Shown: positions 1 through 6,405 of the stretch, one piece after another
Position numbering within the stretch: the stretch's first letter is position 1
How the letters are laid out: every line of letters begins with the position of its first letter
Source of the DNA: Alsobacter sp040380755
Lineage (GTDB): Bacteria > Pseudomonadota > Alphaproteobacteria > Rhizobiales > Beijerinckiaceae
Direction of reading: 5' to 3'
Assembly (NCBI GenBank): GCA_040380755.1
Contig: JBEIIL010000100.1
Span: 1 to 14,681, forward strand
Length of the DNA stretch: 14,681 nt
Translations under genes and position numbers: made by a program
Notes under the pieces: model-generated
Seen by the model: the letters and a program-made list of their open reading frames with translations, nothing else
Databases searched by the model: none
Told to the model about the DNA's origin: nothing

Positions 1-236
1 ATGATCGTGGTGTTGCGGCCGGTGTTGCCGCCGCCCAGCCAGCCCTTCTCGACGACGGCAATGGAGCGCAACCCGTGGGCGCGGGCCATATAGTAGGCCG
101 TCGCTAGCCCGTGCCCGCCGCCGCCGACGATCACCGCCTCGTAGGCCGGTTTGGGCTCCGGCGAGCGCCACTGCTCGGGCCAGCCCCCATGGCCGGACCA
201 GGCCTGGCGGAGAAGGGCGAGGGCGGAAAAGCGCAT
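1..236 (-). CDS. soxB: Sarcosine oxidase beta subunit, N-terminal part (cut by window edge)
   Basis: This is the first ~78 residues of an FAD-dependent amine oxidase; the rest lies left of base 1. From the ATG at 236 it reads MRFSALALLRQAWSGHGGW, then WRSPEPKP, then a Rossmann FAD-binding loop (VIVGGGGHGLATAYYMAR, about residues 36-53), then EKGWLGGGNTGRNTTII near the edge. This order is characteristic of the beta subunit of heterotetrameric sarcosine oxidase, in which the GGN-GRNTT stretch lies close to the flavin attachment region. The family oxidatively demethylates sarcosine to glycine with formation of 5,10-methylene-THF in the cytoplasm. The partner subunits (alpha, gamma, delta) would be expected further left and cannot be seen. 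The gene is divergent from the membrane operon at 403, with a 166-bp shared upstream region. Identity is strong; completeness cannot be judged. Confidence 0.9.
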   Translation of the reverse strand, partial: MRFSALALLRQAWSGHGGWPEQWRSPEPKPAYEAVIVGGGGHGLATAYYMARAHGLRSIAVVEKGWLGGGNTGRNTTI

Positions 237-264
237 GGGTTGGTTCCGGTCGACAACTGGATAT

Positions 265-290
265 GAAGGGCAGGATCGGGCCCGTCCTTC
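265..290. promoter_or_regulatory. Near-palindromic element in the soxB / membrane-operon divergent region
   Basis: The core CGGGCCCG (277-284) is a perfect 8-bp palindrome. It is flanked by AGGA(T) on the left and TCCT on the right, and more distantly by GAAGG (265-269) and CCTTC (286-290), giving nested dyad symmetry over 26 bp with one bulged T. It lies 29-54 bp upstream of the soxB start and about 113 bp upstream of the plus-strand operon. That placement suits an operator shared by two divergent units, but no regulator gene is nearby and the assignment is only inferred from symmetry and position. Confidence 0.3.
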
Positions 291-402
291 TAGGCCATTC
301 GCGCCGCGCGCGCGACAGTCGTGTCGGCTGGGCACGGAAGGGTGTAACGTTTTCTGGTCCCGCGGAACTGACCACCGGGCCACGTCACGACGGAGCTTTT
401 CC

Positions 403-627
403 ATGCCCTCCGCCTATCTGGTCGCAGGCGCCGTCGTGGCGGTTGCGCAGGCCTATCTGATCGTTGGCGGCCTGGTCGCCATCGCCTTCCTGGCGGCCGG
501 ATTGAGCCGGGTCGATCCGCAGGCGCGTTGCTCCTATGCGTTCCGCCCACTGCTGGTGCCGGGCCTGGTCCTGCTGTGGCCGCTGGTGCTGATGCGCTGG
601 CGCAGCCTGGCTCAGGGCAGGGGGTGA
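403..627 (+). CDS. Small two-helix membrane protein (74 aa), first gene of the Rieske/heme operon
   Basis: I do not recognise a named family with certainty. The 74-aa product has two hydrophobic helices, about residues 4-34 (AYLVAGAVVAVAQAYLIVGG onward) and 48-65, joined by a short polar segment with RVDPQAR and FRPLL. The pattern RxDP ... FRPLL ... PG ... LWPL ... RW looks like a conserved small inner-membrane protein rather than chance translation. The ATG at 403 was chosen because GGAG at 392-395 sits 7 bases ahead of it; the upstream in-frame extension has a composition unlike protein. The stop at 625-627 is followed after 2 bases by the next gene, so it is probably co-translated with the FRD-Rieske protein and may be an accessory subunit of that complex. 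Confidence 0.75.
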   Translation: MPSAYLVAGAVVAVAQAYLIVGGLVAIAFLAAGLSRVDPQARCSYAFRPLLVPGLVLLWPLVLMRWRSLAQGRG

Positions 628-629
628 CG

Positions 630-779
630 ATGCGCCGCGCCCACATCACCGCCCACCGGGCCATCTGGATCAGCCTTGCCGTGCTGCTGCCGCTGATCCT
701 CGCCGTTGGTTTCGCCCAGCGTGCCTGGACACTGCCGGAGAAGCCCTCCGTCCGTCTGGCTCCGGGAGTTGCGCCATGA
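630..779 (+). CDS. Very small single-pass membrane protein (49 aa)
   Basis: Unrecognised by family. The 49-aa product has a basic N-terminus (MRRAHITAHR), one strong hydrophobic segment (about residues 12-27, IWISLAVLLPLILAVG) and a short polar tail containing RAWTLPEKPSVRLAPG. By the positive-inside rule the tail would face the periplasm. A purine-rich ribosome site (AGGGGG, in the last codons of the previous gene) precedes the ATG, and its TGA overlaps the ATG of the following FRD-Rieske gene by 4 bp (ATGA at 776-779). Both sides being tightly coupled argues that this is a real gene despite its length. It could be a small subunit or assembly factor of the neighbouring redox protein; that is inference from position only. 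Confidence 0.7.
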   Translation: MRRAHITAHRAIWISLAVLLPLILAVGFAQRAWTLPEKPSVRLAPGVAP

Positions 780-1828
780 GCGTTCGCTATATCCCGGTCA
801 CCTGGACGCGCAGCAAGATGCTGTACGACGCCGTGCTGGTCGCAGGCGTGGTGCTGTTCCTGTGGGCGTTCGACACAGCCGCACAGCGCGCGGGCGCGCT
901 CACCGTGCCGACCGACTATGGATCGCTGGTCATCCGCGTCTATGGCAGCTGCGCCTTCGTGTTGCTGACCCTCGTGCTGGCGATCGGCCCGCTCGCCCGG
1001 CTCGATCGTCGCTTCCTGCCGCTGTTGTACAACCGGCGGCATTTTGGCGTCGTCACCTGCGTGGTGGCCGTGACCCACGCCTACACGGTGCTGGACTGGT
1101 ACTTCGCCTTCAGCCCCACCGACCCGTTCGTGGCGATGCTGGCCGCTGATGCCGGTGATGGTCGCCTGGCGACCATTCCGTCGGTGATTTTCGGTGTCGC
1201 GGCGCTGCTGATCCTGCTGGTGCTGGCAGCGACCAGCCATGATTTCTGGCTGAAGTTTCTGGGGCCGGCCCTGTGGAAGGGCCTGCACATGGGCATTTAT
1301 GCGGCCTATGCGCTGGTGGTTGCCCATGTCGCCTTCGGCCCGCTGCAGAGCGCCCAGAAGTCCGGTTTTGCCCTCGTCGTCGTCGGCGGGGCTGCTCTTC
1401 TGGTGGTTCTGCACCTGGCCGCGGCCTGGCGGGACGCCGACAAAGCGCGGATTGCCACGGGGCATGAGGGCCTCATCTGCGTCGGAGATGCGGCATCGAT
1501 CCCCAGCGGCCGCGCCGTGATCGTCCGCCCGGCTGACGGCGAGGCGGTCGCGGTGTTCAACGATGACGGTCGCTATTCCGCCGTCAGCCATCTGTGCGCC
1601 CACCAGAACGGGCCGTTGGGCGAGGGCCGGATCATCGACGGCTGCATCACCTGCCCGTGGCACGGCTTCCAGTATCGCCTCGTCGATGGCTGTGCGCCGG
1701 CGCCGTTCACGGAGCGCATCGCCACCTACCGGTTGGTGCTGGACGGCGACATCTTGCTGCTTGATCCGCGGCCGAATCCGCCTGGCACGCCGGTTCCCCC
1801 TGTCAGCTTGCCGGCGAGGGCCGCCTGA
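776..1828 (+). CDS. Ferric-reductase-like membrane heme domain fused to a Rieske [2Fe-2S] domain
   Basis: The 350-aa protein has two parts. Residues ~15-217 hold about six transmembrane helices with the look of a ferric-reductase-like domain: H89 and H101 in one helix (HFGVVTCVVAVTHAY) and H171 and H184 in another (HMGIYAAYALVVAHVAFG) are spaced 12-13 residues apart, as expected for ligands of two stacked b hemes. Residues ~230-332 form a Rieske domain: C274-x-H276 and C293-x2-H296 (CAHQNGPLG ... CPWHGFQ) supply the four cluster ligands. The expected role is one-electron transfer between a quinone or soluble donor and a partner across or along the inner membrane; the substrate is not evident. 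The start is supported by GGGAG at 764-768, 7 bases from the ATG. It overlaps the genes on both sides (ATGA and TGATG). No flavin or NAD-binding domain is present, so it is not a complete ferric reductase. Confidence 0.85.
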   Translation: MSVRYIPVTWTRSKMLYDAVLVAGVVLFLWAFDTAAQRAGALTVPTDYGSLVIRVYGSCAFVLLTLVLAIGPLARLDRRFLPLLYNRRHFGVVTCVVAVTHAYTVLDWYFAFSPTDPFVAMLAADAGDGRLATIPSVIFGVAALLILLVLAATSHDFWLKFLGPALWKGLHMGIYAAYALVVAHVAFGPLQSAQKSGFALVVVGGAALLVVLHLAAAWRDADKARIATGHEGLICVGDAASIPSGRAVIVRPADGEAVAVFNDDGRYSAVSHLCAHQNGPLGEGRIIDGCITCPWHGFQYRLVDGCAPAPFTERIATYRLVLDGDILLLDPRPNPPGTPVPPVSLPARAA

Positions 1829-2598
1829 TGCGCAATGACGAGCCGTTCTTCATTGGCTGGAGCAACAGCCCTCCGGCGGCGATCATGCGCTTCAGCCTCG
1901 CCTGCGCTGCCGGGCTGCTGCTGATCCTCGGCCTGCTCGGTTACGGGCTGGGCGGCGCCATCGACGATCCGTCGCGCAACCTGTTTGCCGGCATTGCCAG
2001 CGCGCCCCAGGCCCAGCCACAGGACTGGCTGGGCGATCAGGTGCTGACCGGGGTTCTGACCCATCGGCCGTCCCCGGTGCTCCACCTGCCGCCGACGCCT
2101 GCCGCCCCGTTCGGTCGGGCCATCATCCTGTCGGGCGACGGCAAGCGTGGCGCCACGGTGCCGGCCGGTGGCGTCGGCGTGACGCTTGTCGGTGGCCTGC
2201 TGCGCCGCGGCGACGTCGAGATGCTGGTCGTGGGTGACGAGGCGAAGCCGGCCGCGGCCCCGATGGCGGTTCCTGCACCGATACCGCTTGGCCGATGGCG
2301 CGCGGTCGGCGAGATCTGCGACGGCAAATGCTACCCGGGCGGAATGAAGCCGGGTTCCGGCATGGCCCACCGTGCCTGTGCAGCCCTCTGCATCACGGGC
2401 GCCGTCCCGGCCTTGTTCATCGTTGCCGCACCCGTCGGCGGGGCCAGTTCGCTGCTGCTCGCCGGTCCCGACGGCGGACCGCCATCCGAAGCGCTCGTCG
2501 CGCTGGCCGGCCGGCCGGTCGAGCTGGAGGGCGAGGTCGAGCGCCTCGGCACCATCACGGTGTTCCGCGTCGATCCCGCAAAGGCACGCATGCCATGA
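1828..2598 (+). CDS. Membrane-anchored protein with paired CxxxC motifs (256 aa), unknown function
   Basis: I do not know a named function. After a short polar start the protein has one clear membrane helix (about residues 22-44) and a long region that would probably be periplasmic. Residues 161-190 contain GEICDGKCYPGGMKPG followed by AHRACAALC: Cys164-x3-Cys168, His181 and Cys184-x3-Cys188. Four cysteines and a histidine in this arrangement could bind a metal or form two disulfides. A second hydrophobic stretch at about 189-212 follows directly. The start overlaps the stop of the FRD-Rieske gene (TGATG at 1826-1830) with GAGGG at 1816-1820, so the two are very likely translated together. 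I infer a subunit that docks onto or matures the Rieske/heme protein. Confidence 0.8.
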   Translation: MRNDEPFFIGWSNSPPAAIMRFSLACAAGLLLILGLLGYGLGGAIDDPSRNLFAGIASAPQAQPQDWLGDQVLTGVLTHRPSPVLHLPPTPAAPFGRAIILSGDGKRGATVPAGGVGVTLVGGLLRRGDVEMLVVGDEAKPAAAPMAVPAPIPLGRWRAVGEICDGKCYPGGMKPGSGMAHRACAALCITGAVPALFIVAAPVGGASSLLLAGPDGGPPSEALVALAGRPVELEGEVERLGTITVFRVDPAKARMP

Positions 2599-2792
2599 GG
2601 GCCGCCGCACCGGCGCTGTTCACCGCCGTCGCCGTCGCCGCGGCCTGGGGCCTCTGGCTGGCCTCCGGCGTCGTTGCCAATTGGCTGCCACCCGCGGTCG
2701 CCTGGCCGGTGGTCAGGCTCGCCGTCGTGATGGTCGGCCTTTGCCTGCTCGATGCCGCCTGGAAGCGGATCCGTCCGCCAAGGCTCCACTGA
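2595..2792 (+). CDS. Small two-helix membrane protein (65 aa), last gene of the Rieske/heme operon
   Basis: The 65-aa product starts MRAAAPALFTAVAVAAAWG and has two hydrophobic segments (about residues 5-29 and 34-54), ending in a basic tail (WKRIRPPRLH). No known family is recognised. Its ATG overlaps the stop of the preceding gene by 4 bp (2595-2598), and AAGG at 2581-2584 provides a modest ribosome site. Length, hydrophobicity and overlap match the other tiny members of this operon, so I call it a real gene and a probable structural partner of the same membrane complex. A chance ORF is the main alternative, but the precise 4-bp overlap makes that less likely. Confidence 0.65.
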   Translation: MRAAAPALFTAVAVAAAWGLWLASGVVANWLPPAVAWPVVRLAVVMVGLCLLDAAWKRIRPPRLH

Positions 2793-2823
2793 CCCTGTGT
2801 TTTCATCCCGTCCGGAGACTGCC

Positions 2824-3531
2824 ATGCCCGTCGACCATCCCGTGGTTCTCGTCACCGGCGCCGCTGGCAATCTCGGCCGCGCCATCCTGGCCGAGCTTGA
2901 CGCCTCAGGGGCCGGCATCGTTGCTGTCGACCGTGAGGCCGCCTGGGTCGAGCCCGCCGTCGCAGCGCTGCCGGGTGCCGTGCGTCACATGGCCCGCGCC
3001 GTCGACCTCGGCGATCCCGCGGCCTGCGTCGCCCTCGTCGCCGCGGTGCTCGAGCGCTACGGCCGGATCGACGGGCTCGCCCATACGGTCGGCGGCTTTG
3101 CCGCAGCAGGCATCGACACTTCCGACGCGGCCCTGTTCGACGGCATGTTCAGGCTGAACGTGCTGACCACCGTCAACATCGTTCGGGCCGTCGTGCCGCC
3201 GATGCGCGACGCCGGTCGCGGCAGCATCGTCGCCATCGGCGCAGGTGCTGCCCTGAAGGCGCCGGCCGGGCTGGCCGCCTACGCAGCCGCGAAGGCGGGC
3301 GTGCTGAAGATCGTCGAGAGCGTCGCCGACGAGCTGAAGCCGACGGGTGTGCGGATCAACGCCGTGCTGCCGAGCATCATCGACACGCCGCAGAATCGCA
3401 CCGCCATGCCGGATGCCGACCATGCGGCCTGGGTGGCGCCCGCGACGCTGGCTGCCACCATCGGTTTCCTGCTGGGCGAGGGCGGATCGGCGATCACCGG
3501 CGTCTCCTTGCCGGTGAACGGCCGGGTCTGA
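2824..3531 (+). CDS. Short-chain dehydrogenase/reductase (SDR family)
   Basis: This 235-aa cytoplasmic oxidoreductase has the classical SDR layout. The nucleotide-binding loop TGAAGNLG is at residues 11-18, N112 lies in the FRLNV region, and the catalytic Y153-x3-K157 is in AYAAAKAG. D36 after the second strand (VAVD) suggests a preference for NAD(H). The usual catalytic Ser, 13 residues before the Tyr, is Ala140 here (AIGAGAAL). Substrate cannot be read from the sequence. The start at 2824 has GGAG-like purines about 8 bases upstream; a longer frame from 2752 would run into the previous gene with unlikely sequence. The gene follows the membrane operon after a 31-bp gap and may be read through from it. 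Its end converges on the helicase gene. Confidence 0.88.
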   Translation: MPVDHPVVLVTGAAGNLGRAILAELDASGAGIVAVDREAAWVEPAVAALPGAVRHMARAVDLGDPAACVALVAAVLERYGRIDGLAHTVGGFAAAGIDTSDAALFDGMFRLNVLTTVNIVRAVVPPMRDAGRGSIVAIGAGAALKAPAGLAAYAAAKAGVLKIVESVADELKPTGVRINAVLPSIIDTPQNRTAMPDADHAAWVAPATLAATIGFLLGEGGSAITGVSLPVNGRV

Positions 3532-3543
3532 CCGCAACCGGCC
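3520..3543. terminator. Inverted repeat at convergent gene ends, candidate bidirectional terminator
   Basis: GGCCGG (3520-3525) and CCGGCC (3538-3543) form a perfect 6-bp GC-only stem with a 12-base loop. The SDR stop codon (3529-3531) is in the loop, and the helicase stop (3544-3546) abuts the right arm. The gap between the two convergent genes is only 12 bp, so a shared element is plausible. There is no U-tract on either strand, which weakens the call. Confidence 0.3.
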
Positions 3544-5511
3544 TTAGCGCGGCGGTTCGCGGTCCCGGCGCGGCTTCTTGTAGGGCTTGGCGTCGGCGCG
3601 GACCGGATCGAACCCGCCGGCCGGCGGCAGGGCGGCGTCCTCGGGGCGGCGCACGGCCCGGGTCCGGAACGGCCTCTCTGGAGCGCGAGCAGGCGCCTCG
3701 CCCTCGGTCCGGGGGCGCTTGCCCGCATAGGGCTTGCCGCTGAACGGCCGCTCGCCGGCGGACCGGTCCGCGCCGGGCGGGGCTCCCGCGGCCTTACCGG
3801 AATACGGCTTGCCGGCCGCCTCGGCGCTGCGATGGCGCGGCGGGCTGCCACTATCCTCGCCGGCCGGCAGCCCGCGCCGTTCGGTGCGGGGATCGGTGGC
3901 CGGGCGGATGCGAATGTCGCCCTCGCCGGCAGAGCGGACGGCAGCGGCGAACCGGTCGGCCGCCTCGACGGCGATCTCGAAGCTTGTCTCCCGTTCGCCG
4001 ATCTTGATGGCCCCGACATCCTTCTTGGTCACATGGCCAAGCCGGCAGATCATCGGCAGCAGCCATTTCGGGTCGGCATTCTTCTGCCGTCCGACGCTCA
4101 TCCGGAACCACGCGGTCGCGCCCATCGGACGACGCGGTCCGTCGTCGGCCTCGGCGATGCGCGGGCGCCGCTCGCCGGGCGGGCGCGGGCCGCGGTCTGG
4201 AACCGTATCGAGAATGTCCTCCGGCGCAGGAAGACGGCTGCGGTGCAGGCGGATCAGCGCCGCCGCGACCTCCTCGGCCGTGCGTCCCGCCAGCAGGGCC
4301 CGGCCGAGCTCGAGATCCTCCTCGCTGGCCGGCTCCGCCAGCAGCGGATCGGCAAACAGCCGCTCCTGGTCGCGCGCGCGGATGTCGTCAGCCGACGGCG
4401 GCACCACCCACGTGGCCTCCACCCGGGCACCGGCAATCAGCGTCTCGGCCTTGCGCCTGCGTGTATAGGGCACGATCAGGGCACACAGGCCCTTGCGGCC
4501 GGCCCGGCCTGTGCGGCCCGACCGGTGCAGCAACGTCGCGGACTCATTGGGCAAATCGGCATGGATCACCAGACCGAGATCAGGCAGGTCAAGCCCGCGC
4601 GCCGCCACGTCGGTGGCGACGCAGACCCGCGCCCGCCCGTCGCGCAGCGACTGCAGTGCCTGGGTGCGGTCGTTCTGGCTGAGCTCGCCCGACAGTGCGA
4701 CGACGGCGAAGCCGCGCTCCTGCAGGCTGGCATGCAGGCGCTTGACGCCCTCGCGCGTGGCGCAGAACACCAGCGTGGCGCCGGCCTCATGGAACCGCAG
4801 CACATTGACGATGGCGTGCTCGACATCGTTGGGCGCCACCTTGAAGGCGCGGTACTCGATATCCCCGTGCGGCTGGTTGCGCTGGATCGTGTCGATGCGG
4901 ATCGCGTCGCGCTGGTACTGCCGTGCCAGTGCGGCGATCTGCGGCGCGATGGTGGCCGAGAACAGCAGTGTCCGCCGTCCCTGTGGCGTCGCATCGAGGA
5001 TGAAGGTCAGGTCCTCGCGAAAGCCGAGGTCGAGCATCTCGTCGGCCTCGTCGAGGACCACGGCCCGCATCGCCGAGGTGTCGAGACGGCCGCGCTCGAG
5101 ATGGTCGCGCAGGCGCCCGGGCGTGCCGACGACGATGTGAGCGCCAGCCTCGAGCGCCCGCTGCTCCTTGCGCACATCCATGCCGCCCACGCAGGTGACG
5201 ATGCGTCCGCCCGCCGGAGCATAGAGCCATTCCAGTTCCCGGTGGACCTGCATGGCGAGCTCGCGGGTCGGCGCAACGACCAGGGCCAGCGGCGCCTCGG
5301 CGCGCTCGAACCGGTCGGCCCCGCCCAGCAGGGTCGATGCCAGCGCCAGCCCGTACGCCACGGTCTTGCCCGAGCCTGTCTGGGCCGACACGAGCAGATC
5401 GCTACCGTCGGTGCGCGCATCGAGCACCGCCGCCTGAACGGGTGTCGGTTCCAGATAGGCCTTGTCGGCCAGCGCCCGGGCGAGGGCGGGATGGGTCGGC
5501 GGAAATGGCAT
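3544..5511 (-). CDS. DEAD-box RNA helicase with DbpA-type RNA-binding domain and basic tail
   Basis: The 655-aa protein is an ATP-dependent RNA helicase, probably acting in ribosome assembly or in unwinding RNA in the cold. The helicase core carries the Q-motif region (PTPVQ, ~23), motif I AQTGSGKT (43-50), PTREL (81-85), TPGR (130-133), DEAD (154-157), SAT (185-187) and HRSGRTGR (329-336). Residues ~462-537 (MGATAWFRMSVGRQ, LGHVTKKDVGAI) look like the DbpA/DeaD RNA-binding domain. A ~115-residue C-terminal tail is rich in Arg, Lys, Pro and Gly with repeated KPYxGK-like units. I chose the ATG at 5511 (MPFPPTHPALARAL) because the first 32 codons of the longer frame from 5607 are low in protein-like character. 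GGGAC lies a few bases upstream. It is the last gene of the minus-strand RNA block. Confidence 0.9.
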   Translation of the reverse strand: MPFPPTHPALARALADKAYLEPTPVQAAVLDARTDGSDLLVSAQTGSGKTVAYGLALASTLLGGADRFERAEAPLALVVAPTRELAMQVHRELEWLYAPAGGRIVTCVGGMDVRKEQRALEAGAHIVVGTPGRLRDHLERGRLDTSAMRAVVLDEADEMLDLGFREDLTFILDATPQGRRTLLFSATIAPQIAALARQYQRDAIRIDTIQRNQPHGDIEYRAFKVAPNDVEHAIVNVLRFHEAGATLVFCATREGVKRLHASLQERGFAVVALSGELSQNDRTQALQSLRDGRARVCVATDVAARGLDLPDLGLVIHADLPNESATLLHRSGRTGRAGRKGLCALIVPYTRRRKAETLIAGARVEATWVVPPSADDIRARDQERLFADPLLAEPASEEDLELGRALLAGRTAEEVAAALIRLHRSRLPAPEDILDTVPDRGPRPPGERRPRIAEADDGPRRPMGATAWFRMSVGRQKNADPKWLLPMICRLGHVTKKDVGAIKIGERETSFEIAVEAADRFAAAVRSAGEGDIRIRPATDPRTERRGLPAGEDSGSPPRHRSAEAAGKPYSGKAAGAPPGADRSAGERPFSGKPYAGKRPRTEGEAPARAPERPFRTRAVRRPEDAALPPAGGFDPVRADAKPYKKPRRDREPPR

Positions 5512-5652
5512 GGTCGGGTCCCGCTTGGGCCGGACCCTTGGCCCGGCAGGGCGGTCGCGGCGGCGCGTCGAAGGGTATCGCGGGTGGATAGCGTATTGCC
5601 GCAGCAAGTGCCATCGCCGCGGCGGCGCCCGGACGGCCGCGGCTGTCGGTAT

Positions 5653-5669
5653 GCGGGCTTGTCGCCCGC
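5653..5669 (-). terminator. Stem-loop just after the 87-aa gene, possible terminator
   Basis: GCGGGC (5653-5658) and GCCCGC (5664-5669) make a perfect 6-bp GC stem with a 5-base loop, starting 6 bases after the stop of the 87-aa gene on the minus strand. No T-run follows, so termination would be weak or partial. Transcription may therefore continue into the helicase gene. Confidence 0.35.
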
Positions 5670-5675
5670 CGCAGA

Positions 5676-5939
5676 CTATTCCGCGGTCGTCGCAACGACC
5701 TTTGGCTTCTTCACGCGCTTGGGCTTTTCGGCAACGGGCTCAGGGACCTGTGCGGCGATCTCGATGTCCCGCGCGAGGCGCAGGGCCCGCAGCCGCTGAA
5801 TCTTGGCAGCGGTCGAGATCTCGGTCTTGTGCTGCTCGTCCAGGCGCTGCTTGGCCTCGCGCTTGCGCTGCTCGCCCTTGTCGAAGGCGAGGCCGGCACG
5901 CTTCTTGGCCTCATCGCTGGTCATGTTGCGGACGCTCAT
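5676..5939 (-). CDS. Small basic, charged helical protein (87 aa), unknown function
   Basis: No family is recognised. The product opens MSVRNMTSDEAKKRAG and is a long charged helix (about residues 8-62) dominated by Lys, Arg, Glu and Gln, followed by a Lys/Pro tail (EKPKRVKKPK, 71-80). The composition suggests RNA or nucleoid binding, but this is inference. The start at 5939 is decided by a strong ribosome site, GGAGG, 6 bases upstream on the minus strand; the longer frame to 5984 has no such support. It sits between the DUF6481-like gene and the DEAD helicase, all on the same strand, so a link to RNA metabolism is reasonable. Confidence 0.75.
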   Translation of the reverse strand: MSVRNMTSDEAKKRAGLAFDKGEQRKREAKQRLDEQHKTEISTAAKIQRLRALRLARDIEIAAQVPEPVAEKPKRVKKPKVVATTAE

Positions 5940-5973
5940 GGCGTTCCTCCCGGCGCGGTCATGGGTTGCGGAT

Positions 5974-5998
5974 CGGTCCGGCAACAGCCGGTCCGGCA
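5974..5998. repeat. Direct repeat CGGTCCGGCA, two copies 15 bp apart
   Basis: CGGTCCGGCA occurs at 5974-5983 and again at 5989-5998 with a 15-bp period. The CCGGC/GCCGG pair between them (5978-5982 and 5987-5991) can also form a small hairpin. The pair lies in the 90-bp gap ahead of the 87-aa gene and could be a protein-binding site or a leader hairpin. Confidence 0.35.
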
Positions 5999-6029
5999 GG
6001 TCTGACGCGGGCTGCGGCGGAGGCCGCTG

Positions 6030-6377
6030 TCAGCGATTGCGGGCCTTGCGGGCGGCGTAGCGCGCATCGCGCGCGGCCTTCTGCTCGGCTGCGCGAAGCA
6101 CGGCCTGACGCGCCTCTTCTTCAGCGGCCGCGATCTTGGCGGCAGCCGCGGCAGCCGCCTCGGCGGCTTCCCGGATTTCGCGGGCGGCCTTGGCTTCGAC
6201 GCGGGCGATTTCGCGGGTCGCGCGGGCTTCTGCGATCTTGGCGCGCTCGGCGCGGCGCGCCTGTACGGCGGGGTCGTCCTCGGCGGGTCTGGCCTTGAAA
6301 CGCTGCAGCAGCGCTTGCTTGGCGGCTGCCTGCCGTCCCAGCCTCTCGTCGAGCTTGTTGTCCTTGAAGTCGTTCAC
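6030..6377 (-). CDS. DUF6481-like alanine-rich helical protein (115 aa)
   Basis: The product begins MNDFKDNKLDERLGRQAAAK and continues with LLQRFKARPAEDDPAVQARR, then a long Ala/Glu/Arg-rich helix (about residues 40-115) with almost no hydrophobic core. This N-terminal block with FKARP-DDPAV matches what I recall of DUF6481, a small alphaproteobacterial family without a known function. The start is GTG at 6375-6377; no good Shine-Dalgarno is seen and no ATG lies close downstream. A strong terminator ends only 28 bases upstream, so its expression may depend on read-through from the cold-shock gene. The extended charged helix suggests a coiled coil or an RNA-associated role, but that is inference. 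Confidence 0.72.
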   Translation of the reverse strand: MNDFKDNKLDERLGRQAAAKQALLQRFKARPAEDDPAVQARRAERAKIAEARATREIARVEAKAAREIREAAEAAAAAAAKIAAAEEEARQAVLRAAEQKAARDARYAARKARNR

Positions 6378-6405
6378 TGCCCGTCGCTCACTCGAAGTCG
6401 CTCAG

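Noticed and set aside
290..1663. Long minus-strand open frame of 457 codons
   Set aside because: It is antisense to the coupled membrane operon, its translation is rich in Arg, Gln, His and Gly without domains, and the plus strand has clear Rieske and membrane motifs.
3832..5799. Long plus-strand open frame of 655 codons
   Set aside because: It lies opposite the DEAD helicase, which has all its motifs on the minus strand. High GC keeps the antisense frame open.
6014..6027. GCGGC-GGAG-GCCGC hairpin after the DUF6481-like gene
   Set aside because: Short stem without a T-run in a GC-rich context; expected often by chance.
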